A program made the position numbers and the translations under genes. From Crossaster papposus (lineage: Eukaryota > Echinodermata > Asteroidea > Velatida > Solasteridae), in contig JBAIAA010000877.1 of assembly GCA_037893245.1 (NCBI GenBank), positions 806,001 to 870,000 of the forward strand: a DNA stretch of 64,000 nt, read 5' to 3'. Shown here one piece after another: positions 31,783 to 44,960 of the stretch. The notes under the pieces are model-generated. The model saw only the letters and a program-made list of their open reading frames with translations, was not told the origin of the DNA and did no database searches. Every line of letters begins with the position of its first letter. The stretch's first letter is position 1.

Positions 31783-33680
31783 ACAGATTTCAGAAATTTA
31801 TGTTCATTTTAACACCAGAAAATTACACATGTTAAGAATTGACGTTTTTTGTAGGTTGGAGCAAATTTTCCCTAAAAACAGCCATAATTCCCCATCAAAT
31901 CATTTGTGAATGTCCAATCGACCCACAATTTGGACTGATTGAGCAGATTTTAGATTATTGTCAGTACCACCAATTTCAAACAAAAAGGATTATGTTTTAC
32001 CAACATTAAATACGGAATTTCATGTACCGGTAATTGTTATTATGAGATCCAATTTTGACTAAAAATAGACAAACTATACCCGTCAAATCACCTAAAAATT
32101 ACTAATCGTTACAAAAGTTAGCATATGATATCGCACAATAAATATGTTTGTGATTTGCAGATTTCAGAAATGTACGTTCAATTTAACACCAGAAAATTAC
32201 ACATGTTGTTAAGAATTGACGGTTTTGTAGGTTGGAGCAAATTTCCCCTAAAAACAGCCATAATTCCCCATAAAATCATTTGTGAATGTCCAATCGACCC
32301 ACAATTTGGACTGATTGAGCAGATTTTAGATTATTGTTAGTACCAAAAATTTCAAACAAAAAGGATGTTTACCAACAAAAAATAAGAAATTTCATGTAAT
32401 TTTTATTATAAGATAAAATTTTGACTAAAAATAGAATGAACTATACCCGTAAAATCACCTAAAAAAGACACATCGTTACAAAAGTTGGTATATGATATCA
32501 CACAATAAATATGTTTGTGATTTGCAGATTTCAGAAATTTACGTTCAATTTAACACCAGAAAATTACACATGTTAAGAATTGACGTTTTTTGTAGGTTGG
32601 AGCAAATTTCCCCTAAAAACAGCCATAATTCCCCATAAAATCATTTGTGAATGTCCAATCGACCCACAATTTGGACTGATTGAGCAGATTTTAGATTATT
32701 GTCAGTACCAAAAATTTCAAACAAAAAGGATTATGTTTACCAACAATAAATAAGAAATTTCATGTAATTTTTATTATAAGTTCAAATTTTGACTAAAAAT
32801 AGACAAACTATACCCGTAAATTCACCTAAAATGACCCATCGTTACAAAAGTTGGCATATGATATCACACAATAAATATGTTTGTGATTTGCAGATTTCAG
32901 AAATTTACGTTCAATTTAACACCAGCAAATTACACATGTTGTTAAGAATTGATGGTTTTTGTCGCTTGGAGCAAATTCCCCCTAAAAACAGCCATAATTC
33001 CCCATAAAATCATTTGTGAATGTCCAATCGACCCACAATTTGGACTGATTGAGCAGATCTTAGATTATTGTCAGTACCACAAATTTCAAACAAAAAGGAT
33101 TATGTTTACCAACATTAAATATGGAATTTCATGTAATTTTAAGATCCAATTTTGACTAAAAATAGACAAACTACATGTATACCTGTAAAATCACCTAAAA
33201 ATGACTAATCGTTACAAAAGTTGGCATATGATATCGCACAATAAATATGTTTGTGATTTGCAGATTTCAGAAATTTACGTTCAATTTAACACCAGAAAAT
33301 TACACATGTTGTTAAGAATTGACGGTTTTATAAGTTGGAGCAAATTTTCCCTAAAAACAGCCATAATTCCCCATAAAATCATTTGTGAATGTCCAATCGA
33401 CCAACAATTTTGACTGATTGAGCAGATTTTAGATTATTGTTAGTACCAAAAATTTCAAACAAAAAGGATTATGTTTACCAACAATAAATAAGAAATGTCA
33501 TGTAATTTTTATTATAAGATAAAATTTTGACTAAAAATAGACAAACTATACCCGTAAATTCACATAAAAATGACTAATCCTTACAAAAGTTGGCATATGA
33601 TATCGCACAATAAATATGTTTGTGATTTGCAGATTTCAGAAATTTACGTTCAATTTAACACCAGAAAATTACACATGTTG
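31783..33680. repeat. Satellite, subfamily 1 (~365-376 bp monomers, about 5 copies)
   Basis: The landmark TTGGAGCAAATT occurs at 31856, 32232, 32597, 32966 and 33335 (steps 376, 365, 369, 369). Monomers share ACAGCCATAATTCCCCAT, CCAATCGACCCACAATTTGG and GCATATGATATCGCACAATA. They are clearly homologous to subfamily 2 but much diverged from it. Short ORFs recurring once per monomer follow the period and are not convincing genes. Confidence 0.95.
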
Positions 33681-36600
33681 TTAAGAATTGCCAGTGTTGC
33701 CTGTCGGCAAATTTTTGTGCATGAAAGTTGTCAAAATTCCCCCTAATATCAGTTGTGAATGAGCAATTGAAACAAAATTTGGACTGAGTGAGCAGATTCT
33801 AGATTCATGTCAGTACAACAACTTTCAGACAAAAGGGATTATGTTTACCCAAATTAATTAAGGAATTATACCTTATTTTCAGTGTATTTATCAATTTTTT
33901 GACTAAAAACATGGTAAAATACACATAAAATCTGTTACAACGGGCCAATTGTTACGAAAGTTGGCATATGATATCGCACGATGGATATGTTTGTGCTCTA
34001 AAAATTTCTGAAAATTGCGTCCATTTTTAGACAATCAAATTTCCAAATTTGTTAAGAATTGCCAGTGTTGCCTGTCGGGGAAACTTTTTGCATGAAAGTT
34101 GTCAAAATTCCCCCTAATATCAGTTTTGAATGAGCAATTGACACAAAATTTGGACTGAGTGAGCAGATTCTAGATTCATGTCAGTACAACAACTTTCAGA
34201 AAAAAGGGATTATGTTTACCCAAATTTATTGAGGAATTATACCTTATTTTTCAGTGTATTTATTAATTTTTTGACTAAAAACATGGTAAAATACACATAA
34301 AATCTGTTACAACAGGCCAATTGTTACGAAAGTTGGCATATGATATCGCACGATGGATATGTTTGTGCTCTAAAAATTTCTGAAAATTCCGTCCATTTTT
34401 AGACAATCAAATTTCCAAATTTGTTAAGAATTGCCAGTGTTGGTTGTTGGGGAAACTTTTTGATGAAAGTTGTCAAAATCCTCCCTAATATCAGTTGTGA
34501 ATGAGCAATCGACACAAAGTTTGGACTGAGTGAGCAGATTCTAGATTCATGTCAGTACAACAACTTTCAGACAAAAGGGATTATGTTTACCCAAATTTAT
34601 TGAGGAATTATACCTTATTTTCAGTGTATTTATCAATTTTTTGACTAAAAACATGGTAAAATACACATAAAATCTGTTACAACAGGCCAATTGTTACGAA
34701 AGTTGGCATATAATATCGCACGATGGATATGTTTGTGCTCTAAAAATTTCTGAAAATTCCGTTCATTTTTAGACAATCAAATCTCCAAATTTGTTAAGAA
34801 TTGCCAGTGTTGCCTGTCGGGGAAACTTTTTGCATGAAAGTTGTCAAAATCCTCCCTAATATCAGTTTTGAATGAGCAATCGACACAAAGTTTGGACTGA
34901 GTGAGCAGATTCTAGATTCATGTCAGTACAACAACTTTCAGACAAAAGGGATTATGTTTACCCAAATTAATTAAGGAATTATACCTTATTTTTCAGTGTA
35001 TTTATCAATTCTTTTACTAAAAACATGGTAAAATACACATAAAATCTGTTACAACAGGCCAATTGTTACGAAAGTTGGCATATGATATCGCACGATGGAT
35101 ATGTTTGTGCTCTGGAAATTTCTGAAAATTCCGTCCATTTTTAGACAATCAAATTTCCAAATTTGTTAAGAATTGCCAGTGTTGGTTGTTGGGGAAACTT
35201 TTTGATGAAAGTTGTCAAAATCCTCCCTAATATCGGTTGTGAATGAGCAATCGACACAAAGTTTGGACTGAGTGAGCAGATTCTAGATTCATGTCAGTAC
35301 AACAACTTTCAGAAAAAAGGGATTATGTTTACCCAAATTTATTGAGGAATTATACCTTATTTTCAGTGTATTTATCAATTTTTTGACTAAAAACATGGTA
35401 AAATACACATAAAATCTGTTACAACAGGCCAATTGTTACGAAAGTTGGCATATGATATCGCACGATGGATATGTTTGTGCTCTAAAAATTTCTGAAAATT
35501 CCGTCTATTTTTAGACAATCAAATCTCCAAATTTGTTAAGAATTGCCAGTGTTGCCTGTCGGGGAAACTTTTTGCATGAAAGTTGTCAAAATCCTCCCTA
35601 ATATCAGTTTTGAATGAGCAATCGACACAAAGTTTGGACTGAGTGAGCAGATTCTAGATTCATGTCAGTACAACAACTTTCAGACAAAAGGGATTATGTT
35701 TACCCAAATTAATTAAGGAATTATACCTTATTTTCAGTGTATTTATCAATTTTTTGACTAAAAACATGGTAAAATACACATAAAATCTGTTACAACGGGC
35801 CAATTGTTACGAAAGTTGGCATATGATATCGCACGATGGATATGTTTGTGCTCTAAAAATTTCTGAAAATTGCGTCCATTTTTAGACAATCAAATTTCCA
35901 AATTTGTTAAGAATTGCCAGTGTTGCCTGTCGGGGAAACTTTTTGCATGAAAGTTGTCAAAATTCCCCCTAATATCAGTTTTGAATGAGCAATTGACACA
36001 AAATTTGGACTGAGTGAGCAGATTCTAGATTCATGTCAGTACAACAACTTTCAGAAAAAAGGGATTATGTTTACCCAAATTTATTGAGGAATTATACCTT
36101 ATTTTTCAGTGTATTTATTAATTTTTTGACTAAAAACATGGTAAAATACACATAAAATCTGTTACAACAGGCCAATTGTTACGAAAGTTGGCATATGATA
36201 TCGCACGATGGATATGTTTGTGCTCTAAAAATTTCTGAAAATTCCGTCCATTTTTAGACAATCAAATTTCCAAATTTGTTAAGAATTGCCAGTGTTGGTT
36301 GTTGGGGAAACTTTTTGATGAAAGTTGTCAAAATCCTCCCTAATATCAGTTGTGAATGAGCAATCGACACAAAGTTTGGACTGAGTGAGCAGATTCTAGA
36401 TTCATGTCAGTACAACAACTTTCAGACAAAAGGGATTATGTTTACCCAAATTTATTGAGGAATTATACCTTATTTTCAGTGTATTTATCAATTTTTTGAC
36501 TAAAAACATGGTAAAATACACATAAAATCTGTTACAACAGGCCAATTGTTACGAAAGTTGGCATATAATATCGCACGATGGATATGTTTGTGCTCTAAAA

Positions 36601-39600
36601 ATTTCTGAAAATTGCGTCCATTTTTAGACAATCAAATTTCCAAATTTGTTAAGAATTGCCAGTGTTGCCTGTCGGGGAAACTTTTTGCATGAAAGTTGTC
36701 AAAATTCCCCCTAATATCAGTTTTGAATGAGCAATTGACACAAAATTTGGACTGAGTGAGCAGATTCTAGATTCATGTCAGTACAACAACTTTCAGAAAA
36801 AAGGGATTATGTTTACCCAAATTTATTGAGGAATTATACCTTATTTTTCAGTGTATTTATTAATTTTTTGACTAAAAACATGGTAAAATACACATAAAAT
36901 CTGTTACAACAGGCCAATTGTTACGAAAGTTGGCATATGATATCGCACGATGGATATGTTTGTGCTCTAAAAATTTCTGAAAATTCCGTCCATTTTTAGA
37001 CAATCAAATTTCCAAATTTGTTAAGAATTGCCAGTGTTGGTTGTTGGGGAAACTTTTTGATGAAAGTTGTCAAAATCCTCCCTAATATCAGTTGTGAATG
37101 AGCAATCGACACAAAGTTTGGACTGAGTGAGCAGATTCTAGATTCATGTCAGTACAACAACTTTCAGACAAAAGGGATTATGTTTACCCAAATTTATTGA
37201 GGAATTATACCTTATTTTCAGTGTATTTATCAATTTTTTGACTAAAAACATGGTAAAATACACATAAAATCTGTTACAACAGGCCAATTGTTACGAAAGT
37301 TGGCATATAATATCGCACGATGGATATGTTTGTGCTCTAAAAATTTCTGAAAATTGCGTCCATTTTTAGACAATCAAATTTCCAAATTTGTTAAGAATTG
37401 CCAGTGTTGCCTGTCGGGGAAACTTTTTGCATGAAAGTTGTCAAAATTCCCCCTAATATCAGTTTTGAATGAGCAATTGACACAAAATTTGGACTGAGTG
37501 AGCAGATTCTAGATTCATGTCAGTACAACAACTTTCAGAAAAAAGGGATTATGTTTACCCAAATTTATTGAGGAATTATACCTTATTTTTCAGTGTATTT
37601 ATTAATTTTTTGACTAAAAACATGGTAAAATACACATAAAATCTGTTACAACAGGCCAATTGTTACGAAAGTTGGCATATGATATCGCACGATGGATATG
37701 TTTGTGCTCTAAAAATTTCTGAAAATTCCGTCCATTTTTAGACAATCAAATTTCCAAATTTGTTAAGAATTGCCAGTGTTGGTTGTTGGGGAAACTTTTT
37801 GATGAAAGTTGTCAAAATCCTCCCTAATATCAGTTGTGAATGAGCAATCGACACAAAGTTTGGACTGAGTGAGCAGATTCTAGATTCATGTCAGTACAAC
37901 AACTTTCAGACAAAAGGGATTATGTTTACCCAAATTTATTGAGGAATTATACCTTATTTTCAGTGTATTTATCAATTTTTTGACTAAAAACATGGTAAAA
38001 TACACATAAAATCTGTTACAACAGGCCAATTGTTACGAAAGTTGGCATATAATATCGCACGATGGATATGTTTGTGCTCTAAAAATTTCTGAAAATTCCG
38101 TTCATTTTTAGACAATCAAATCTCCAAATTTGTTAAGAATTGCCAGTGTTGCCTGTCGGGGAAACTTTTTGCATGAAAGTTGTCGAAATCCTCCCTAATA
38201 TCAGTTTTGAATGAGCAATCGACACAAAGTTTGGACTGAGTGAGCAGATTCTAGATTCATGTCAGTACAACAACTTTCAGACAAAAGGGATTATGTTTAC
38301 CCAAATTAATTAAGGAATTATACCTTATTTTTCAGTGTATTTATCAATTCTTTTACTAAAAACATGGTAAAATACACATAAAATCTGTTACAACAGGCCA
38401 ATTGTTACGAAAGTTGGCATATGATATCGCACGATGGATATGTTTGTGCTCTGGAAATTTCTGAAAATTCCGTCCATTTTTAGACAATCAAATTTCCAAA
38501 TTTGTTAAGAATTGCCAGTGTTGGTTGTTGGGGAAACTTTTTGATGAAAGTTGTCAAAATCCTCCCTAATATCGGTTGTGAATGAGCAATCGACACAAAG
38601 TTTGGACTGAGTGAGCAGATTCTAGATTCATGTCAGTACAACAACTTTCAGAAAAAAGGGATTATGTTTACCCAAATTTATTGAGGAATTATACCTTATT
38701 TTCAGTGTATTTATCAATTTTTTGACTAAAAACATGGTAAAATACACATAAAATCTGTTACAACAGGCCAATTGTTACGAAAGTTGGCATATGATATCGC
38801 ACGATGGATATGTTTGTGCTCTAAAAATTTCTGAAAATTCCGTCTATTTTTAGACAATCAAATCTCCAAATTTGTTAAGAATTGCCAGTGTTGCCTGTCG
38901 GGGAAATTTTTGCATGAAAGTTGTCAAAATCCTCCCTAATATCAGTTTTGAATGAGCAATCGACACAAAGTTTGGACTGAGTGAGCAGATTCTAGATTCA
39001 TGTCAGTACAACAACTTTCAGACAAAAGGGATTATGTTTACCCAAATTAATTAAGGAATTATACCTTATTTTTCAGTGTATTTATCAATTTTTTGACTAA
39101 AAACATGGTAAAATACACATAAAATCTGTTACAACAGGCCAATTGTTACGAAAGTTGGCATATGAAATCGCACGATGGATATGTTTGTGCTCTGGAAATT
39201 TCTGAAAATTCCGTCCATTTTTAGACAATCAAATTTCCAAATTTGTTAAGAATTGCCAGTGTTGGTTGTTGGGGAAACTTTTTGATGAAAGTTGTCAAAA
39301 TCCTCCCTAATATCAGTTGTGAATGAGCAATCGACACAAAGTTTGGACTGAGTGAGCAGATTCTAGATTCATGTCAGTACAACAACTTTCAGACAAAAGG
39401 GATTATGTTTACCCAAATTAATTAAGGAATTATACCTTATTTTCAGTGTATTTATCAATTTGTTTACTAAAAACATGGTAAAATACACATAAAATCTGTT
39501 ACAACAGGCCAATTGTTACGAAAGTTGGCATATGATATCGCACGATGGATATGTTTGTGCTCTGGAAATTTCTGAAAATTCCGTCCATTTTTAGACAATC

Positions 39601-40567
39601 AAATTTCCAAATTTGTTAAGAATTGCCAGTGTTGGTTGTTGGGGAAACTTTTTGATGAAAGTTGTCAAAATCCTCCCTAATATCAGTTGTGAATGAGCAA
39701 TCGACACAAAGTTTGGACTGAGTGAGCAGATTCTAGATTCATGTCAGTACAACAACTTTCAGAAAAAAGGGATTATGTTTACCCAAATTTATTGAGGAAT
39801 TATACCTTATTTTCAGTGTATTTATCAATTTTTTGACTAAAAACATGGTAAAATACACATAAAATCTGTTACAACAGGCCAATTGTTACGAAAGTTGGCA
39901 TATGATATCGCAAGATGGATATGTTTGTGCTCTAAAAATTTCTGAAAATTCCGTCTATTTTTAGACAATCAAATCTCCAAATTTGTTAAGAATTGCCAGT
40001 GTTGCCTGTCGGGGAAACTTTTTGCATGAAAGTTGTCAAAATCCTCCCTAATATCAGTTTTGAATGAGCAATCGACACAAAGTTTGGACTGAGTGAGCAG
40101 ATTCTAGATTCATGTCAGTACAACAACTTTCAGACAAAAGGGATTATGTTTACCCAAATTTATTGAGGAATTATACCTTATTTTCAGTGTATTTATCAAT
40201 TTTTTGACTAAAAACATGGTAAAATACACATAAAATCTGTTACAACGGGCCAATTGTTACGAAAGTTGGCGTATAATATCGCACGATGGATATTTTTGTG
40301 CTCTGAAAATTTCTGAAAATTTCGTCCATTTTTACACAATCAAATTCCCAAATTTGTTAAGAATTGCCAGTGTTGGTTGTTGGGGAAACTTTTTGCATGA
40401 AAGTTGTCAAAATTCCCCCTAATATCAGTTGTGAATGAGCAATCGACACAAAGTTTGGACCGAGTGAGCAGATTCTAGATTCATGTCAGTACAACAACTT
40501 TCAGACAAAAGGGATTATGTTTACCCAAATTTATTGAGTAATTATGCCTTATTTTCAGTGTATTTAA
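33681..40567. repeat. Satellite, subfamily 2 (~371-bp monomers, about 18.6 copies, higher-order structure)
   Basis: The landmark TTAAGAATTGCC recurs at 33681, 34052, 34424, 34794, 35166, 35536, 35907, 36279, 36649, 37021, 37391, 37763, 38133, 38505, 38875, 39246, 39616, 39986 and 40357. Steps are 370, 371 or 372 bp. Two monomer types (GCCTGTCGGGG...GCATGAAAG and GGTTGTTGGGG...GATGAAAG) largely alternate, giving ~742-bp dimers. Five-monomer blocks at 34052-35906 and 37391-39245 match in order and length (1855 bp each). The array ends abruptly at about 40567. Confidence 0.97.
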
Positions 40568-40865
40568 TCCCCAGCTTAAATTAGTGGTTTTTTGTCCTAA
40601 AACCTGCATCGATGGCGCAAATTCCACCAAACTAGACACCTGAAGTCGGAACAAGCCCTCGAGTCAAATATGTAAAGGAAAAAAAGTGTGCATTATAAAT
40701 TTCCATTTTTAAACTTTACCCTCCAAAATCCTCCAATATTAATCATTGCATTTTTTGAGGATTTAGGAGGATGTATAGACATGCAACCCAGCATTATCTC
40801 TATATAGGATTGAAACCAAAGATCCCTCAAAAGCACCCTCGACACTGTAGCTCTTAAGGCTGAAG

Positions 40866-41075
40866 AAAGCTGTAGAGAAAAGACATTGAAAAGAAGGTAC
40901 AGTTTTGGAGGTGGGAGGAAACCCCAGATGAATATCCTGGGGAAAACACACCGAGTCAGACAGGAACTGAAAACCCAATCTACATTTTGGCCCAGGCCGG
41001 ATTCGAACCAGGGTCATAGTGGTGAAAAGCGAAGCGAGGAAAGACCCGCTATGCCAACATTTTGTGTTTAAGTTA
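40866..41075 (-). mobile_element. tRNA-derived SINE, minus orientation
   Basis: GGATTCGAACC at 40999-41009 is an inverted B box, followed by an A-box-like complement near 41025-41060. The body GGAGGTGGGAGGAAACCCC and CCTGGGGAAAACACACC matches in kind the SINE at 49160-49335. Confidence 0.6.
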
Positions 41076-41099
41076 CTTCTCCCATCCATGTTATGCATT

Positions 41100-42940
41100 A
41101 GGCTTGTATTTATATGTCCCCCCTTTATGTTTGTTTTATGTACAAAGCCATTTTGTCTCTAAAGAAGAAGTGCACTGAGGCCAACTTAATTGGTTCCAAG
41201 TATTTAATTCATTATTTTTGCATAGTACATGTAGTACATACAGTACACGTGTATAAGCCTATGCGAGGCCATCATGCATTTCATGTCGTTTTCATAAAAA
41301 CGGCTAAATTCAGTGACAATTTTCAACTTGTCATTGTCAAACATATTACTTTTATAAAAAAAATCCCCGAAAACCGAAATGTTTAATACCTCAGGAATCC
41401 AAAATAAATAAAACAATAATTTGAATCAGCTTTTTATCGCTCATTACAAAGCCATTACGATTTTGTTGGACCATCACTCGATGTCCGGGCGTCAGGCCGC
41501 GCACGCGCAGCGCGGGCCCTCATCACGAACTGCCGCGGCATGCCGTCCTGCTCACTGTGAGTACACAGGCAAAAACCACTTCGCTTAAGGAATGCAGCAA
41601 CACTTGCCAGTCAATGGAGAACTGAAAGGGCTTTGTTATAATAATTGCTGATTAGTTTTATCCTGAGAACATAATCTCTGAGATTTTCATTTTCAGCTGT
41701 CAAAAACCAATTTTTGGATTGAAAATGTAACTTCCCTCGAAAAAGTCAGCTAAATGTTGAACTTTCAGTTTCAGTCTGTTGCCCGACATTTTCATCAACA
41801 GATTAATTTTTTATGCTCAGGGGTGCTTCAATTTTTGGAAGGGTTTTACATCGTTTTTCTTACAAAAATTCTTTACAAAAATTATATAAAAATATTGAAG
41901 AACTCATTTGCAAACAGGAACATATTTTTGACTCTCTGACAAGTAGTATTTGTCCTTATAAAGCGGTGGAAATGCAGGCAAATTGTTCTCACGGAAGTAC
42001 CCCCATTGGCCGCAAATGATGTGGTCCAAAGCGCAATTTTCGACATGTAGATTGTGTATGTGTGGGATATGGGCTGCCTGAAGCGCTAGCATTACATACA
42101 CACAGCTAGCTAAGCCATTAACTGCACGTGTTTTTCGTAAAGGCATGCGGCCCAGACCAGGGTCGTTTTTCAAACTCCTGCCTTTGGGGCTCCAGACAAT
42201 TGCTGAACTGCATGTATAAAGCCAGAATAAAACCGAAGTTGAGGTTTTTGATAATGGCCAAGGTACAATGTACACGGTGTACCTGGTTTTCGGAGCGCGG
42301 GTCCTTTGGCCTTGCTAGCGTCCGTCCCATGTAGCCAACGATAAAATAAAAACAAACAAAACGGAACGCGCTTATATTTTAAGCGTGCACGGCTGGGTAC
42401 GGTGGCGGCGCGGTAGAGTATTGGATAAACCAGTTGTGAGTTTTAATATCTAGTGGGCTACTAACAATTGCTGCAGGCTAGTAACAACTTATTTGGTAGG
42501 CTAGTATTAACAAAACTTAAACTCAAACGTAACGTTAAACTTAACGTAGACAATGTAATAATTCATATACATGTAGTTCTAAAAAGACAGGCGTCATCGC
42601 AAGAAACTAGTAATACACAAATTAAAGCTGTGACTTATTAAACACCTTACTTTTTGTCGATCAATTTTTTGAGGAACATAACTAGTATGCCTTCACTCAT
42701 GATATTCACTTGTTTCGAACTACCAACGTCAATAATTATCTCCCATCATACGTCAATATTTCCCCTTGCGTATGATTAGGTAAAGATTCACCAAACTGTC
42801 ACAGATTGGCCTCTTGTACATGACATGTAATTATTTTTGACTCCCATTCTGTCTTACGTTTTTATTTCTTTGTGCATGTTTGTTGTTTGGTTAAGTTGTT
42901 TTGTTTTCATTTTGAGTATGTTTGACTTGTTTCTATCTTG
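41100..42940. other. Intergenic; no gene seen
   Basis: A very GC-rich patch lies at 41480-41560. A weak tRNA/SINE-like stretch (GCGCGGTAGAGTATTGG) is at 42405-42440. Open frames at 41904-42334 on both strands show no recognisable protein. Confidence 0.4.
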
Positions 42941-42964
42941 TATATTCCTTATTGTTGGGTCGAA

Positions 42965-43160
42965 TAAATAATTAATAATAATGTAGCAACCGTACTTTTT
43001 GCCCAAGTAGGCATCGATCTCAACATTTCACCCACCCGGCCCGCGCGACGTCCATCGGGTCCACCCGTGGTCCACCCAACACCAACAACAAATTTCGCCC
43101 GCGCTCGCCCAGCCCGGACCACGGCGTGTTTTAAGGCTGCCATTATTTTGACAGACAGGT
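42965..43160. promoter_or_regulatory. GC/CpG-rich island, possible promoter or first exon
   Basis: GC-rich interval in AT-rich DNA. On the minus strand it carries AAAATGGCAGCC and a 64-codon ORF. On the plus strand it ends with a donor-like CAGACAG|GTAACG at 43158/43159 whose phase (2) would fit the first nicotinamidase exon seen at 45422. Both are possibilities only. Confidence 0.3.
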
Positions 43161-43589
43161 AACGGCGAGCGTTTATGAGACCACAACGTTTGTGTACAGA
43201 TTAACGGATTAACTCTACCACAAAGTTAATGAGCTAGACCGCAAAGAAGCAAATGGGCATGCAAGTAGGGAGTCATTGTATTTTCACGGCGTTTTAACTT
43301 TACCTTGAGTGAGGCGGCTTAATCGGCCCTGATTGAGATTGTTTTCACGGCGATTTCACCAAAGACACAACGTGTAATCGCCGTGAAAAAACCCGGTTTC
43401 ACGGTGATTTAAAGTGGGAAAGTTTTTTTCTATTGTTCACTAAATTCATAGTGTCGAGCAATCATGTCCACACATGATTGCCCTCATACTCATACATATA
43501 GAACCAGTACATACTCACAATGCATGTAACAGTATAAAGCTTTGCCTGTCTGACCACAGACAAACCAATTATCCTGGCCATTTGACTCA

Positions 43590-43935
43590 TAATTAATAGG
43601 TAAACATAGTGGTCAGCCAGTGATTAGTATAATTGGCTTTATGGCTGTTTCCCTGACCACAAAGATGTGATTTTGAATAGCACAGCTGCCAATCTTCTTC
43701 GACACTTGCGACCTTCGATGAGTTGGGGAACCAGGATGTGATATTGGGTTTTATGACCTATTAGCCTGAATGAGGTATTAAAACACAATGTGATTTTGGG
43801 TAGGGCCAGACACTATGATGTGATTTTGGTTAAGTGGCCAGAGAGTGGATGTGATTTTGGGAAGGCACTAACACAGGATGTGATATTGGACTTTAACGAC
43901 ATAATCCTAGATGTGATTTCTGGCTCGAATTACAG
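43590..43935 (-). repeat. GATGTGAT-array repeat, copy 2 (inverted)
   Basis: Reverse-complement copy of 27536-27870 with about seven GATGTGAT words in one orientation. It breaks at GGCTCGAA, where the part with opposite-facing motifs in copy 1 would begin. Confidence 0.9.
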
Positions 43936-44960
43936 TTGATTTTATATTGATTTTTAAAGATTAAATCTATAAATATTTGGTTGCTTGTAATCTGACACTT
44001 GATGACGTCATCGTGACGTAATTAAAAGAAAGCTCGAGAGCTGTCTTAACTTTGCTATTTGAAGTAAAACATTTTGATTATATCTATAGCGGTTGATTTT
44101 CAGCTATTTTTTAAGGTTTGAGGGATTTTTCATTGTAACTTCCGGTTTGGTGACGTCATAAATATTTCTCATTCCCAATATGGGCTAAACATGAAGCTGA
44201 TTATATACACCGGTTATAAAGTGGTTTCAGCAAACTTCGCCACACACATCAACAGATTATTCATTTTAATCATTTTTCAACCTGCCGCTAGAGGGCGCTA
44301 TAACATGTTATGACGTCGCCGATTTTTTTTTTTGAAAAGTTTATTCTAGCCAGACACTAACATCGTTGAAAGTAAGTTCATATCATTTTTCACTTTCAAA
44401 TTATGAGGCACTTCCGGTTTGGACCGGAAGGAAGGGTCATGTGACTTTACGCACAAGAGATGAAATGAAGATCCTGGGTCATTATATCTATTGCCTCAAA
44501 CATCAATTTTTGGTCTCTTGCGGTTGATTTTGTATTGATTTTCAAAGATTAAATCAATTGCACCTTTAAGATGAAGTCACGTGACCTCTGATGACGTCAT
44601 CATTACGTCTGTATGCGAGACACGAGTTCACTATATGGCCTTCACCTGGGTTAAGTTTTATGTAAATACGACTTAGTTCTCTATTAAAAAGTGACGGGCA
44701 GAAAAGAACGTGTACCAAGTCTATGGGGTTTAGGTTACTAAAAGAAAAAAAGAAGAAGAAGAAGAAGAAAACTAGAACTACGTCTGTTCGAGGAACAGAA
44801 CATAGGGCTTTTTCGCTTTCGCCATTTTTTAGATTAAATTTTTCAAAAATTGAACTTTTATACCATCAAAATAATTTAAAATCATCGAAAACGAATTTAA
44901 GTTAATTTAAACAGATTAAAATGAATCCAAACTGATTAAAACGATGACGTCACACGTTTG
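43936..44960. repeat. CRE-rich dispersed repeat region
   Basis: Internally duplicated: TTGATTTT-TATTGATTTT-AAAGATTAAAT occurs near 43935 and 44525, and CACTTCCGGTTTGG-type words near 44138 and 44409. TGACGTCA or near matches occur near 44003, 44150, 44308, 44590 and 44944. No ORF; a (GAA)n tract lies near 44745-44770. Confidence 0.55.

Noticed and set aside
32125-33413. Repeated ~70-aa ORFs (MISHNKYVCDLQIS...) in satellite subfamily 1
   Set aside because: They recur because the monomer recurs, are absent in subfamily 2 and resemble no protein family.
31783-40567. CRISPR-like array
   Set aside because: Monomers are ~371 bp with no short direct repeats and unique spacers; this is a eukaryotic satellite.
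41904-42334. Overlapping ORFs on both strands
   Set aside because: No recognisable domains, no codon bias and overlapping open frames; likely chance.
42949-43143. Minus-strand ORF MAALKHAVVRAGRAR... as a gene
   Set aside because: GC-rich composition alone keeps it open and the end is low-complexity; no splice or homology support.
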